This document shows, one piece after another, positions 12,001 through 18,139 of a stretch of DNA of 35,678 nt. The position numbers and the translations under genes are program-made. This DNA is from a virus, in IMG/VR virus record IMGVR_UViG_3300037489_000084, positions 1-35,678 of that record. One strand, 5' to 3'. Within the stretch, counting starts at the first letter, position 1. Every line of letters starts with the position of its first letter. The notes below the pieces were generated by a model. It made no database searches, was not told where the DNA came from, and worked only from the letters and a program-made list of their open reading frames with translations.

Positions 12001-12711
12001 GTCGCGAGGCGTATAAGCTCCCTCCGCCTGGGTACCACCGAAGAACTCATCGGCTTTCTTGAAAAGCTCTCTCCAGGTAATTGTATAATCGGGGCTCGGG
12101 TCCTCTGTGATCGGCGCGAGGGCGTCGACTACCCAGTTAGCAAGCCGGCCGGAATTCTTGGTCTTTTCCGAAAGCTCCGGTTTGTTCATCTTGTCCCTCA
12201 GACGGCTTGTTCCTTTTTCCTTGCGCCTAACCGATAGGCCTTTGGCAAAGAACCGTTCTGCCCGTCCGCCTCCCAGGGTGCCCACAACGTCGTAATACAG
12301 ATCGGTCCCCTTTTTAACCGCGCCGATCTCTTTTGCCCATCCAATAATGAATTTCTTTTCGAGCTGGTCAACCTTGTGGCCGGATGCAACCCCAACGGCT
12401 GCCCAATGAGGATCTTCCTCTTTTTTCTTTTTGGGCTTGGGCTCGGGAGGTGGCTCTACCTTATCTTCAAATATCGGTTTGCCGGCATTTTTGGCCTTGG
12501 CGGTCAAATCGTAATGGTGAACCATGATAGCCGCTTTAACCGAGGCGCGTCGGACTTCGAGAACCTTCTTGCGAACCTTGACGGCTTTTTTAAGGCCTTC
12601 GAGTGGCGTCCCGCCCTGCTGGATATTAGCAGCTATCTCTTTTTCGAGCTGCCCCTTAATATCCTTGCTCAAACCCTTATTTTTGCTTAAACACTTGAAA
12701 GGATCACTCAA
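1..12711 (-). CDS. Giant polyvalent protein (N6-MTase, strawberry-notch helicase, RadC/JAB, zincin), partial
   Basis: One open frame of at least 4237 codons runs off the left edge, so the C-terminus is missing. Domains numbered from the TTG at 12711: residues ~290-490 N6-adenine methyltransferase (motif I EPSAGIGG at ~319, NPPF at 387); ~505-680 proline-rich linker; ~860-1480 strawberry-notch-type SF2 helicase with Walker A GHGTGVGKG (K898), DESH box (1020-1023), an SAT motif and GRSHR (1413-1417); ~1990-2130 RadC-like JAB domain with HQHPSG and a matching Asp (H2078, H2080, D2091); ~2380-2480 zincin with HEIMGH (2402-2407); EEVQSDWHQ at ~2927, typical of large polyvalent-associated domains. 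The last ~1000 residues look helical and I cannot assign them. Known family: polyvalent phage proteins, including DarB-like antirestriction factors. Inferred role: ejected with the DNA to protect it. The start is uncertain: TTG overlaps the previous stop; the first in-frame ATG is at 12525. Confidence 0.9.
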   Translation of the reverse strand, partial: MSDPFKCLSKNKGLSKDIKGQLEKEIAANIQQGGTPLEGLKKAVKVRKKVLEVRRASVKAAIMVHHYDLTAKAKNAGKPIFEDKVEPPPEPKPKKKKEEDPHWAAVGVASGHKVDQLEKKFIIGWAKEIGAVKKGTDLYYDVVGTLGGGRAERFFAKGLSVRRKEKGTSRLRDKMNKPELSEKTKNSGRLANWVVDALAPITEDPSPDYTITWRELFKKADEFFGGTQAEGAYTPRDAYDAMELGVNRYLLKYLRFVEGPNSSKRTPESIIDQLKDLVDYLPTQSKRTNEQIEYQQYSTPPFLAYVANWVAAIGNNDVYLEPSAGIGGLAVFGRMTNAEEIYTNELSNRRRELLELLNISNEVFGEDAIQLNNILPDHVKPTVVVMNPPFSSTAGRLKRNATAYGAQHVDQALKRLEPNGRLVAIVGRGMDMTAPTFRRWWTLIKKEYNVRANIGISGDEYRKYGTTFDNRLIIIDNSGPTRYDPVVADVETVGALPDLLRSIRNDRPKTIKSDEKGESDTLQPPLPGTPDKGEGPPSGPPSPRPKPSDLGDKGGKDQADTDVGEPGAPPEQPPGPPAGPRDQLPGPEQPAPPERPPGTSGHPPGGTPRRGDGEPEQLPPETTGDLSLDDISDIFDDVVSELEAEKTETKPPQTPEPGPPLAPMGGPPAPAPPKKPGSGDYGDIADLINNAKNQVKEPEAPYGGEKKPATAPLMLPEIYAKAKVKFATQYANFMEGAKDLKARAHEWIKDALRNLMANGVTDINIAKNWVLHFYENDRPDLEPPSPKEASAQGELDLKKAEKEVAEIKEKLYQRYVPTVKIKGAKKHPTQLDESAALGDTNPPPATYKPRLPQKMIDEGRTSDAQLESAVYAGQAHDGILRNGQRRGFFAGHGTGVGKGRIIASIILDNWNRGRKKAIWISEKAQLFNDAKRDIGFDPARKVESGIGWAEGADNLFYMKTKPGDTIPDRDGIMFTTYSTLSSKFKKINENDPSTLRNMRVRINQIVKWAGKDYDGIIAFDESHNMSNSLQQQTDRGTTDASDMAMAGIMLQNRLPNARILYVSATAATEVRNLAYAERLGLWGEGTAFPNKGAFITDINARGLSAMELVARDLKARGLYLAPTLSYDGVQHNKLVHKLDKTQRAKYDELARAWRLVLANLEDALGITGQDHDGQSVGRMKSQFWGGQLRFFNQLITTMQMGTGIKHMEAQLAKGHALVLQLVNHGGDQLVRALASRDEDAELEDMELGPKAALLEYIERGFPTQQWEDYIDENGNEASRPMVDSQGNPVINREALRKKQELIQRISAIAVPGSPLDMILHHFGTDKVAEVTGRKVRLVYDENGELVEEKRNDSSVKKDVAAFMDDEKQILVFSEKGGTGVSYHADLDRINQRKRDHYLVQPGWRADKAIQGLGRSHRSNQKQPPNYWLITTDLEGQKRFISSIARRLDQLGSLTKGQRQTGSQGIFQARDNLESGYAASALNQLYRNIVDGSSSITLSDFEEQTALSLTDTDGNLLATLPPATQFMNRLLTMEIEWQNKIFGEWSDRIDVLIDAAAAAGTLDVGIETIRALNIVKTDDRTVNTDKATGAKTRYIRLDITTPSNRKPFEDMVNVEKYYVNLRSGKIWGASPTRTMTDRTGNAVTYRSMMSPAGTVQRVDVDKLGAQQAGLFEEKYELDSSMPWGDLNIEIWKKGPKAEDEQYRVELTDEFDAEYLDYLVQHFLATTEIFNYSGQEVINDKTFLVFDPKGVIKHTFTEITSKKEAADRWNKIYAETSPTITRESHLMTGALLPIWDRLGGASTVHRLQTDAGERFLGLVIPQNNIDFVLTNLGATKKATDYSGKDLVKDIMDENATVRLANRWKIKKKTVSGDERIELFGPDYDDFDNLEKWGIIVETIAHKTRYFVPTGKNAAAAMDNVIEFSTVTNVSKPYAGPTLTSSTISEPKDINNLFGHGKQVQMTLFGGNQQNLFTDKGEKKAAKKAAPKLPDPRQTVQLETTGDISHYGTKIRNAEEAAGLVSFLLRKGAEEAYTIVVDNKANVVQIHKVSKGTMSSASIPVIETGGTLLKSNGGHKVYFIHQHPSGSTEPSREDHAAGRMISSVAKMRGIELEAVIIADNPPSYIKFDPFDEFGTIYQRRPLTPEMRKRVRENLTTKLPVGERFVTPVRGFDTGGLSQGPTNSVEAIKHLKKTYHDMEGIMLLGAKNQDLGFVPWGKGENEKEFTARVISELDRHNAMAMVINLKSADKSGKLSKARGRYLKALVQQAKHFGGTVHEILIDHVSMADKGILEVWRRDVELVATDYFQSLVNEKNILFSRKVSRPKAPMSRQAVQDNIDPFLSEMKTRPGVTVLGRQSSLPPGVKTYLKEQGATNDIVVAAVFDGRVYLVAENIEDRHEAVKALFHEIMGHFGIRSILGDKLDSTLDRVYMAKRSEITAIATEYGFDLKTKEGRRAAADEWLAREAQTNPDSKWIDRVIAMIRKWMRNINPNLKFSDTEIRALLASARQYVRTGQPASVFPPIAFDRMPALADMWYSQMAATIEKSLPESGTVSSYLRALKEMANSGKIKSEELEWSGVREWLKTQKGKIKRDGSKGLLAWLDENNVKLEEISYWTDPDKKIKDHLTNRFINWPMFTGDHYDTEWTNPVSGQVHTFEMSREWDETWTLDVDGDTVGTYEEEEAAKDVAEDWADDLKDDAIKEMAEMDWDEQGDAAEPYYTATFENEANGESLEFEIRPEFARGSTVFLVTEDGQPWQEVAGMDVYDSLPEAKIAVEQYVLNEVEAMVDFNEGETIREEAPPGPTEPLYNKHSLTLPGGKDYRELLLTLPVKPTGYEVIKKQWEVFQIAMREKYGDGWAQKDNRLKLEAIDLKKLEHFESEDDRWRGDVSRRKDDKKDIFTHQHWRDVKNVVAHVRFNTRIDADGEKILFLEEVQSDWHQRGRDKGYRLRKLSQDEKDARIAELRKKAKAGNATLADQQEMNDISHDRREGVPDAPFKKAWPMLIMKRMVRYAAENEFDKISWTPGEAQKTRYNLSRVVKRVEVVPRTHAVTGEVDYGVSIILKRGRQYSVELGVNKAGKIDNSSMTEFQDKQLDDVVGKDVAKRIMEMPDNKGVIEGLDLDIGGKGMLEFYDKMLPNKLNKLFGTSAWGKARVGVSEIEITGQRTEAGETRPTSFKSLSDKTKVLSLPITPEMKAKALYEGMPLFMKKQGSIDVVGRLPEDVKHRFAQSRGVPKKSWIESAKEKIAFVKAQKHHFPDIYTIGNVAEEDKLSDILRQHQEVPESAKDQAARKVIEFTKNLTQDQYEVFRIHVILSDMIRDIETELLTDRGLKEGETLPFGFKSTQEIKDTFDTFEQLADQAPSIRKAISDRRSYINGLVKEMVKYKVLKKEVLKHKDYFHHQVLSYWAGNQMKTIGTSSADVRTHWRPWMTARKGSMLDYNTEYVEAEFAALSQQLAQIETARTLERIKNISDIYSDLKTAAKFENLKKFYVKTAENLSALYNQKITVAEIHQDPVKLDPLFPFRQNIAMAGAGLEKMAHNDDLNVNSEWDDVVDALAEKYSYKKLSEEEQQGANELGDVSDARYFAFLSYLVGRGLPGSNWAATIFKAIQGRNKTIKGYLGDDFITYQNIIPENYIEWKPTPGKGWFWTNTVADDILQKIIAGEKALEDKDVRQALARGRDLTWVVPKGLASTMDNFRRYPDANSLGRVADWAISAWKMWILINPRRWTRYNVNNMSGDLDITLAYAPGIATPARMGKAFNDLRKWMKRGELPADIQAEINNARRKGVIGSGFAVQEVEDVLNIMSMDKFVRNVLLGEKPGIAMRYWEKAKGTTVLRENVLRLAAYRWFREQLKAGNAVYGASKVHEIDNIKDMDDRAAKLARELIGDYGNISAAGQYIRRRLIPFYSWIEINAPRYVYLMRNLRSEDRHSDAADLRKRVAGILSLKMAKGSVKLLIKANLLMGMVTLWNMLAHRDEWEELGEAKRRQMHLILGRREDGTIMTIRFQGALSDALSFFGLEDWPADIVDVAKGKATIQDKITDAPKALLNRAVQGIRPEPKLLFESATGYRTYPDVFSPRPIRDRVENVLRTFSLDSMYRMAAGKPGRGKNMAEHFLSDIKSLLVYTSDPGEQAYYDTRKAVFDWLDEQGTDRPSGRPTNRSNALYYYRQALKYGDLTAAKKYLDKYYTYPGATGRTLRRSIKRAHPLTSIPARRRFSFRESLTPEQANRLKIALKWYEKTY

Positions 12712-12959
12712 TTTAGTACCCCACTTGTAAGCACTTGAATTAGTATTTCCAGCATTTCCTCATCTTCCTTCTTGTAATACTCTCGGCCCTTTTCTCTCAG
12801 TAAATCTTGCAGATCCCACACGCCGCCAAGTTGCCCGCCGCCTCGATATTCCGGTTTTTCCTCGATTTCGACCAGGGGCGCTATTGCGGGCCCTAGACCG
12901 TAGGCTAACAATCTGCTGGCCGAATCTCCAAGGCCTTGCCCTGGGAGAAGATTATACAC
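12708..12959 (-). CDS. Small hypothetical protein preceding the giant gene
   Basis: An 83-residue protein starting with GTG at 12959, which overlaps the stop of the preceding gene by 8 bases. The first half is glycine/leucine-rich (GLGDSASRLLAYGLGPAIAP) and the second half is charged and helical (REKGREYYKKEDEEMLEIL). Its TGA stop overlaps the probable TTG start of the giant gene, so the two are likely translationally coupled. I do not recognise the family. A frameshift fusion to the giant protein was considered, but no canonical slippery heptamer is present in the short overlap. It may be a small virion or chaperone-like partner; that is only a guess from position. Confidence 0.6.
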   Translation of the reverse strand: MYNLLPGQGLGDSASRLLAYGLGPAIAPLVEIEEKPEYRGGGQLGGVWDLQDLLREKGREYYKKEDEEMLEILIQVLTSGVLN

Positions 12960-13593
12960 TGTTTGCGAGCTCCTGGGCCAAAGCGCCGGCCGCCAAGTCC
13001 GTTATTTCGTCGCCGGCGGAATCTTTGAGCGCCTTTTTCAGGATCACAACCAGCCCGTTATCGCTGAAAACTTCCAGATACCAGGTAGAGCTTTCCTTGA
13101 CCAGTATCCGCTTGTTATCGATTATCCTGATCTGATACGCGGTCCTGGAGTCAATATTTGTCAGCTTGGCGCTTTCCTCCGCCGTTAACCCGGAAGTGCC
13201 GACTTCGATAATACCGACCAGGTCCGAGACAGACTGGGTAATGACCACATTATAATTACCCACCGTCGAAACAAACGGGTTTGACCCATCCCTTGTAAAC
13301 AGATTGCCGACGACTCGTAACCAGTGATCGTCTTCATAGGGCCGGACCTGCCAGCCGCCTTCGAGAAAGAAGGTTTTGCCGACTTGCCCGCCTGGCTTCG
13401 AGTCGCCACCAGTGGACCCCATGAAAAACTTTAGTTTATGCAGATCGGTTTCAATCAGCCAATCCTCTTTACCATCAGAATATAGATCGGCTTCGACATC
13501 GATATCGACAATCCAATCAGAACCCACCAAGGTAGGGGCTTCGTCGATCTGGACGATTAAATTAACCGGATCAAATGTCACTTTTTCGCCCAT
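12952..13593 (-). CDS. Phage structural/appendage-associated protein
   Basis: A 213-residue, beta-rich protein. It starts with ATG at 13593 three bases after the previous stop, with an AAGGGG ribosome-binding sequence inside the end of the previous gene. Visible motifs include FLEGGWQVRPYEDDHWLRVVGNLF, followed by NPFVSTVGNYNVVITQSVSDLV, a pattern I associate with uncharacterised tail-region proteins of diverse phages. The C-terminal third switches to a helix-prone segment (AEESAKL), then strands and an alanine-rich tail. It is the third of three genes (614, 135 and 213 residues) that probably act together in an appendage. No enzymatic motif is visible. The phage structural role is inferred from context and this remembered pattern. 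Confidence 0.7.
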   Translation of the reverse strand: MGEKVTFDPVNLIVQIDEAPTLVGSDWIVDIDVEADLYSDGKEDWLIETDLHKLKFFMGSTGGDSKPGGQVGKTFFLEGGWQVRPYEDDHWLRVVGNLFTRDGSNPFVSTVGNYNVVITQSVSDLVGIIEVGTSGLTAEESAKLTNIDSRTAYQIRIIDNKRILVKESSTWYLEVFSDNGLVVILKKALKDSAGDEITDLAAGALAQELANSV

Positions 13594-13595
13594 TA

Positions 13596-14003
13596 TTACC
13601 CCTTATATTCTCGCTCTAAGATCTTCATGCGAGCTGCCACCTCGGCCGGTGATGAATCAATGGGGATAGCAACCCGTTCCATAACCTGATCCCATTCTTG
13701 CCAGACAGACATCAGCCGGTAGACAATCATAAACGGGTTTTCCCCTGTGATATCCCATTTGTCAGCAAACAGATCCCAGCCGCTGAATCCCCCCAGGGCC
13801 TCCACATATTCCTTGAATCCCTGGGGAGCGTCGCTGGCCTCCGCGCCTCCGGTGGCTTCGGATCGGAAACGATAACACCAATAACGCGCCATTTTTTTGA
13901 GCGTCCGGCCTAACAGCTTTTTACGCTGCAGCATCGCCTTATCATGCGACGGTCTGAGGAGCTCGCCCTCGTAAAGGACGAACTTCTGTTTTTTCTTGGC
14001 CAT
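13596..14003 (-). CDS. Small basic hypothetical phage protein
   Basis: A 135-residue protein with a strong AGGAGG ribosome-binding site upstream of ATG 14003. The N-terminus is lysine-rich (MAKKKQKFVLYEGELLRPSHDK) and basic; the centre is aromatic (MARYWCYRF) and the C-terminal half is helical with several tryptophans (FSGWDLFADKWDI). No signal peptide, membrane segment or catalytic motif is visible. It sits between the 614-residue appendage-like protein and the 213-residue beta-rich protein with gaps of 15 and 2 bases, so it is probably co-translated with them. It may be an assembly factor or small structural component; I do not recognise the family. Confidence 0.65.
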   Translation of the reverse strand: MAKKKQKFVLYEGELLRPSHDKAMLQRKKLLGRTLKKMARYWCYRFRSEATGGAEASDAPQGFKEYVEALGGFSGWDLFADKWDITGENPFMIVYRLMSVWQEWDQVMERVAIPIDSSPAEVAARMKILEREYKG

Positions 14004-14018
14004 ACACCTAACCTCCTG

Positions 14019-15863
14019 TTAAGTCGGATTCGCGTATGTCAGCTCATCGGCCACATTGACCGGAAAGTTTAGTCCGGTTGTGCGGGTGATGGTGAATTCG
14101 GCAAAGTCGATTTCCGCCCCTGGGATACCCTGGGCCACCACAACCACATCAGCATCCGAGGCCGCGTCACGTCCGCCCTGGATGTTGCCGTCATAGTCAA
14201 AATCGAAAGCAACGCTTTTTGACGTGATCTCTCCAGAGATGTCCGTATCCCCGTTATCATCAACCACGATAGCGCTGAGGGTATCATACGGCTGTTCTTC
14301 GAGAGTGACCGTATCTCCGAGCACTTCGTCGATCTGGGTCCGGCCCTTTGAGTCGGTGTAAGCGACTGAACTTGCGCCCCCGGCCGCCGTCGCCTTTTTT
14401 ACTCCATTGTTATCGTCATTGGTTAAGAAACCGGAAACGATGAAGTAATCGTCCTGGGCGATATTAGACAGGTCTGCAAGGGTGCTCGTTAAGTCCGCGG
14501 CCGCTCCAGAGGCATTTTCAACGGCAAAATCCGCCTGGGTTTGCTCGCGGATATTCTTGAAATACATCCGGAAAAGCGTATTGGCATCCGATTCAGCCAC
14601 CAGGTTATCAGAAAAAACCATATTGCCGGCCGCTGTAAACGGATAGGTCCGCTCGGTTGACGTAATGGGCACGTCCTCGCTGTCAAGGCCTGCGTCGACT
14701 GTGATGTCATGCAAAACAATCTCATTGGTAATATTGGAGTCAAAATCATCGAAATTAACCCCAGGCCATGAGTGAAGAACGTCACCGACATAGTACGCCA
14801 GCTTGGTAGCCACGGCGCCGTTGACGGTCCCGTAACTATCTGTGTCCGGATCGTCATTAATATCGGCCGCCTTTCTGAGTCTCTGCTGACAAAACTTGTA
14901 AATTTCGTCTTTGTCCGGTTCGCCGCTTCCACCGTTATACTGCACGGCCCGGTTAAACGCATAGTAATTGGTGCCTATTTGCCGCTCGCCAGGATAGATC
15001 TCCCAGGTGGCCGATCCAACAAAAGAACCCCATGCTCCACCTTCTCCACTGGTTATATCACCAGCGCCGGTACATCGTGCCCAACGGCCCACGCCGTCTT
15101 GAACAACATCGTCAATGCTGTAACTTTGTACCGCCGCCGTCTCGAATAGCGCCCCCTTGTAATACTGGAGCTCCATGTCCTGATACGGATCATTGGCGCC
15201 GTCGATAAAGGCTTCGGTAGTGCCGGTATTCTTAATGTCCGCCGCATTAGCAAGAGGCGCCCGGTAGGCAATATAGGTAAGAGCTGAGAACCCCTGTTCG
15301 ACCAGCAAGGAATAATCAGAATACGTCATCTGCCATTCGCGGAGAAACAGTTTCAGAAAGTCGCGATAGTCAGCTGATGCGCCGTCATAGATCTGCACGG
15401 CCTCATTAAGCGGTCCGGTTTTGTCAAAATCGGTGGTTGTCTGGTCGAATCCTTCGACTTGCTGGTAATTGCCCTGCTGGGTATCATCGTACTGAGAACC
15501 CAGGGAAATCATACAGGCATATTCAGAATCATCGATTTCCTGCCAGCCGGCGTCTCGGATTAGATCCCGCGTCTGGGCATTGGCAGGCTGCCAGCCATAG
15601 CGCCAAATAAACTTTGCTTCATAAATTGCCTTAAACGGGAATTTGAATTTGTTCAAGGTCGCGTTCGTTTTCCATTCCTCTTTTAAAAAGGAATAAAGAC
15701 ACTGGTGAGTAATGCCGGAGGTTGATCCTGGGTTATTATCGTCCAGATCGCCGGCAAGTCTCAGCTCAATAGTTTTCGCGTCGGTGTCGATCGCGACTTC
15801 CTCTACCGTAGGGGTTCCGTCAACATCCAATGCCAAAGCATCTGGATCAACAATTTTAGCCAT
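14019..15863 (-). CDS. Large beta-rich tail appendage/fibre-type protein
   Basis: A 614-residue acidic protein rich in Asp, Thr, Gly and aromatic residues, starting at ATG 15863 with a GAGGAGA ribosome-binding sequence. Residues ~80-330 are mixed and contain many tyrosines and tryptophans; residues ~400-614 look beta-rich (ITVDAGLDSEDVPITSTERT, VTLEEQPYDTLSAIVVDDNG). This fits a phage structural appendage protein. No catalytic signature, signal peptide or membrane segment is seen. It follows a 638-residue lectin/beta-helix-like protein by 15 bases and precedes two small genes, so the block probably encodes one appendage. It could instead be a tail-tip or baseplate-like protein. The name is inferred from composition and context, not homology. 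Confidence 0.75.
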   Translation of the reverse strand: MAKIVDPDALALDVDGTPTVEEVAIDTDAKTIELRLAGDLDDNNPGSTSGITHQCLYSFLKEEWKTNATLNKFKFPFKAIYEAKFIWRYGWQPANAQTRDLIRDAGWQEIDDSEYACMISLGSQYDDTQQGNYQQVEGFDQTTTDFDKTGPLNEAVQIYDGASADYRDFLKLFLREWQMTYSDYSLLVEQGFSALTYIAYRAPLANAADIKNTGTTEAFIDGANDPYQDMELQYYKGALFETAAVQSYSIDDVVQDGVGRWARCTGAGDITSGEGGAWGSFVGSATWEIYPGERQIGTNYYAFNRAVQYNGGSGEPDKDEIYKFCQQRLRKAADINDDPDTDSYGTVNGAVATKLAYYVGDVLHSWPGVNFDDFDSNITNEIVLHDITVDAGLDSEDVPITSTERTYPFTAAGNMVFSDNLVAESDANTLFRMYFKNIREQTQADFAVENASGAAADLTSTLADLSNIAQDDYFIVSGFLTNDDNNGVKKATAAGGASSVAYTDSKGRTQIDEVLGDTVTLEEQPYDTLSAIVVDDNGDTDISGEITSKSVAFDFDYDGNIQGGRDAASDADVVVVAQGIPGAEIDFAEFTITRTTGLNFPVNVADELTYANPT

Positions 15864-15878
15864 GATATGTCTCCTCTG

Positions 15879-17795
15879 TTAACTTGGGTTAAAAAAATTT
15901 ACGTCGGGGATCTGAACAATGGGAATAGTTGCGTCGCCTTGATCCAGAAGGATATCCTCCAGAATAATGTCCTCGTAATCCACATGGAAGATGAGAATAT
16001 CAACATAGGTGCCTGATGCATAAACGTAAATATACTCGTTTTCACCATCAGAAGGCACGTCCTCGGTGTGATCGATCGCGTCAAAGGCGCCGTAAATATC
16101 ACACGACACGGCCTGAGTAGCCGGGGCCTTCTCCGACATCGTGATGGTTGTTTCATCATTTGAGACCACGTAATACCGGCCCTCGTTAGCGCCGGCGGTT
16201 GAAACCACCAACAGCTTGCCCTTGAATTCGTCTGGGGTCCAGTCTGCTGCGATATCCTCAGCAACACGATCACCCACATAAAAAGCCAGACCAGTTAGGG
16301 AGTCGTAGGGAGTGGGCTTTTCGGTGTACGTGACCTCTGTGTTTTCCTTCACGCCTGTTAACTTATGGGTAAAGCTCGCGTTAAAGGTAACTGATCCGCT
16401 TCCCTGAATATAAGAGGTTGATGCGTTCGACTGGATGCCGCCGGAAGCAAGATTGTTAATAACAAGGTCGCCGGACGCAGGTGTGAAACGAACATCATAA
16501 TCATTTCCGGAGAAGGTAAGGCCCTTATAGTCATAAGTCCCTGCGACGGTGTGCGTTATCGCGTTGGGGTTGCTGCCCCCTGAAGTAATGGCGACAAACT
16601 GACACCTTTCAATATCAATACCGGGTCTCCAGTACAGGCTCGTCGCGGTCCCCTCTTTATACTCGGCTTGTGAGAAAAGAATATTTCGTAGCTTGGGCGC
16701 CCCAACAGGATCAAAATTCCCGCATTTAGTGACCGACCCACCGTAAAACAGATGATCTGAGTCATCGCCCATCGAAATCCCGCCCAGTACTCCAATAAAC
16801 TGGGTGCCATACAATTTCGTCAAGGATGCCGCGTTATTGCCGCCGTACAGGTCAAAACTCATGTCCAGGTCAGGGTGGCCGATAAGAATAGAACCCGCGC
16901 GGCCCTTGTCGGTTCCTACGATAATTCCGTCTTCAAAAAGCGTTGAGTATCCAACGGAGTCCTCTATGGTTAATCCGGCCCACATTGAAAAATGTTGTGC
17001 ATTAATCCACGTGCTGCTTTCACTATAAAAATAGGTGGGCGCCCATTTCACGATGGGGGAGGAGCTCTCCTGAATAGAGACATTAGCGCCTTGCGTCGAA
17101 TCTCCAAAATAGAGATGCCCGTAAACATAGATAATGCCTTCTCGCTCCTGAACCATTCCCCAGCCTCGACTGGCGTAATCGGTGCACCAAGCAACGATGT
17201 CCGCCCATGGGGTTGTGGATGATCCAGTAATTCTAAGACCTTTGCCCACTGAAATTTGATCGATCCAGAGGCTTTCCGCCCGTATAGATGCAGTGGTTTC
17301 GATCCATATTCCAAGAGTTCTAACCGCGGAGGTGACCAAGGTCCCACTCTCTCGCGAGGGGTTCCTTGTCGGATCAATAACAAACAGTTTCCAGCCACCC
17401 GTCCAGCCGTTCGATCCGTCGCTTCCTGCAATCGTAAAATCTTTGTAATTGCTCGTCCCTGGGGAATCGCTTGAAACCCTAACACAAAGCCCGTAATTGC
17501 CAAGGGTTTCGAGCGCGGAGAAGGCCGCCATATTCACCCACATATAGATTAACTGTTGGTACTCATTGCCTCCAGAATTGAAATTTAGCTCGTTTCCTGA
17601 ACCTAAATCGTATTGCTGAAATCCACTTTTGTTGGCGTATTTCCCGCCTATCGATCCACTTCCAACCAGAAAAACATCCGGGCTTAGCGTCATGGTTCCG
17701 CCGCCCTCCTCGGACCATTCTCCGCCCGCGGTATCACTAAGATCGTCACAGTTGGCTATGACCCCGGTTCCTTCTATTGCAATGGTGAGTGCCAT
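15879..17795 (-). CDS. Lectin-like/beta-helix tail appendage protein
   Basis: A 638-residue protein from ATG 17795 with an AAGGAAA ribosome-binding sequence. The first ~210 residues resemble a concanavalin-like sandwich: alternating strands with WVNM, GLCVRVSSD and LWIDQISVGKGLRITG. Residues ~215-470 have the glycine- and asparagine-rich rhythm of a right-handed beta-helix (SILIGHPDLDMSF, GGISMGDDSDHLFYGG, IDIERCQFVAI). The last ~150 residues contain a small strand domain (GKLLVVSTAGANEGRYYVVS) and an acidic beta tail. Phage proteins of this build often bind or line up on surface glycans. No hydrolase catalytic residues are obvious. Being upstream of the 614-residue protein suggests both belong to the same appendage. 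The domain calls rest on sequence texture and are tentative. Confidence 0.75.
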   Translation of the reverse strand: MALTIAIEGTGVIANCDDLSDTAGGEWSEEGGGTMTLSPDVFLVGSGSIGGKYANKSGFQQYDLGSGNELNFNSGGNEYQQLIYMWVNMAAFSALETLGNYGLCVRVSSDSPGTSNYKDFTIAGSDGSNGWTGGWKLFVIDPTRNPSRESGTLVTSAVRTLGIWIETTASIRAESLWIDQISVGKGLRITGSSTTPWADIVAWCTDYASRGWGMVQEREGIIYVYGHLYFGDSTQGANVSIQESSSPIVKWAPTYFYSESSTWINAQHFSMWAGLTIEDSVGYSTLFEDGIIVGTDKGRAGSILIGHPDLDMSFDLYGGNNAASLTKLYGTQFIGVLGGISMGDDSDHLFYGGSVTKCGNFDPVGAPKLRNILFSQAEYKEGTATSLYWRPGIDIERCQFVAITSGGSNPNAITHTVAGTYDYKGLTFSGNDYDVRFTPASGDLVINNLASGGIQSNASTSYIQGSGSVTFNASFTHKLTGVKENTEVTYTEKPTPYDSLTGLAFYVGDRVAEDIAADWTPDEFKGKLLVVSTAGANEGRYYVVSNDETTITMSEKAPATQAVSCDIYGAFDAIDHTEDVPSDGENEYIYVYASGTYVDILIFHVDYEDIILEDILLDQGDATIPIVQIPDVNFFNPS

Positions 17796-17804
17796 GTAAT
17801 TTCC

Positions 17805-18137
17805 TTAAACCTGCTCGATGTCCACATACAACATTAGCCCATCCTCGTTTCTGACAGGCGTGCAGCGGAATTTCTTTTTTGTCTTATCGACTGGAACTGT
17901 AACGGTGATCGGTGGAAGTGAAGTTTCAGACTTCCGCCCCAGGGGCTCGGATACGATATCCATTCTCTCGGCTATTTTGTCGAGGATCTTGATATTCGCC
18001 GCCATTGCCTTGACAACACCTTCCATGGCGCCGGCCTGTGCCTGATCTGCTTTGAGCTTGCGGATATGGGGGCGGTCCTTTTCCGATACTTTCCACGACC
18101 CTTTATCCAGATCAGCAAGTTTGATGGTTTCCACCAT
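17805..18137 (-). CDS. Small hypothetical protein downstream of the 1616-residue polyvalent gene
   Basis: A 110-residue protein with a strong GGAGGT ribosome-binding site at ATG 18137, only two bases after the polyvalent gene stop. The N-terminal half is helical and charged (LKADQAQAGAMEGVVKAMAANIKILDKIAERM), with a heptad-like pattern suggesting a coiled coil. The C-terminal half is beta (ITVTVPVDKTKKKFRC) and ends in a strand with acidic residues. It could be a small trimeric coiled-coil structural protein or a partner of the polyvalent protein. I do not recognise the family. Confidence 0.65.
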   Translation of the reverse strand: MVETIKLADLDKGSWKVSEKDRPHIRKLKADQAQAGAMEGVVKAMAANIKILDKIAERMDIVSEPLGRKSETSLPPITVTVPVDKTKKKFRCTPVRNEDGLMLYVDIEQV

Positions 18138-18139
18138 TG

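Noticed and set aside
1-12711. Giant gene as an N4-type virion RNA polymerase
   Set aside because: Length and context fit, but the motifs are methyltransferase, SF2 helicase, JAB and zincin; I saw no T7-like polymerase motifs.
12708-12770. Programmed -1 frameshift joining the 83-residue gene to the giant gene
   Set aside because: The overlap of about 55 bases has no X_XXY_YYZ heptamer in the right frame; a TTG start coupled to the stop is simpler. Kept as an alternative only.
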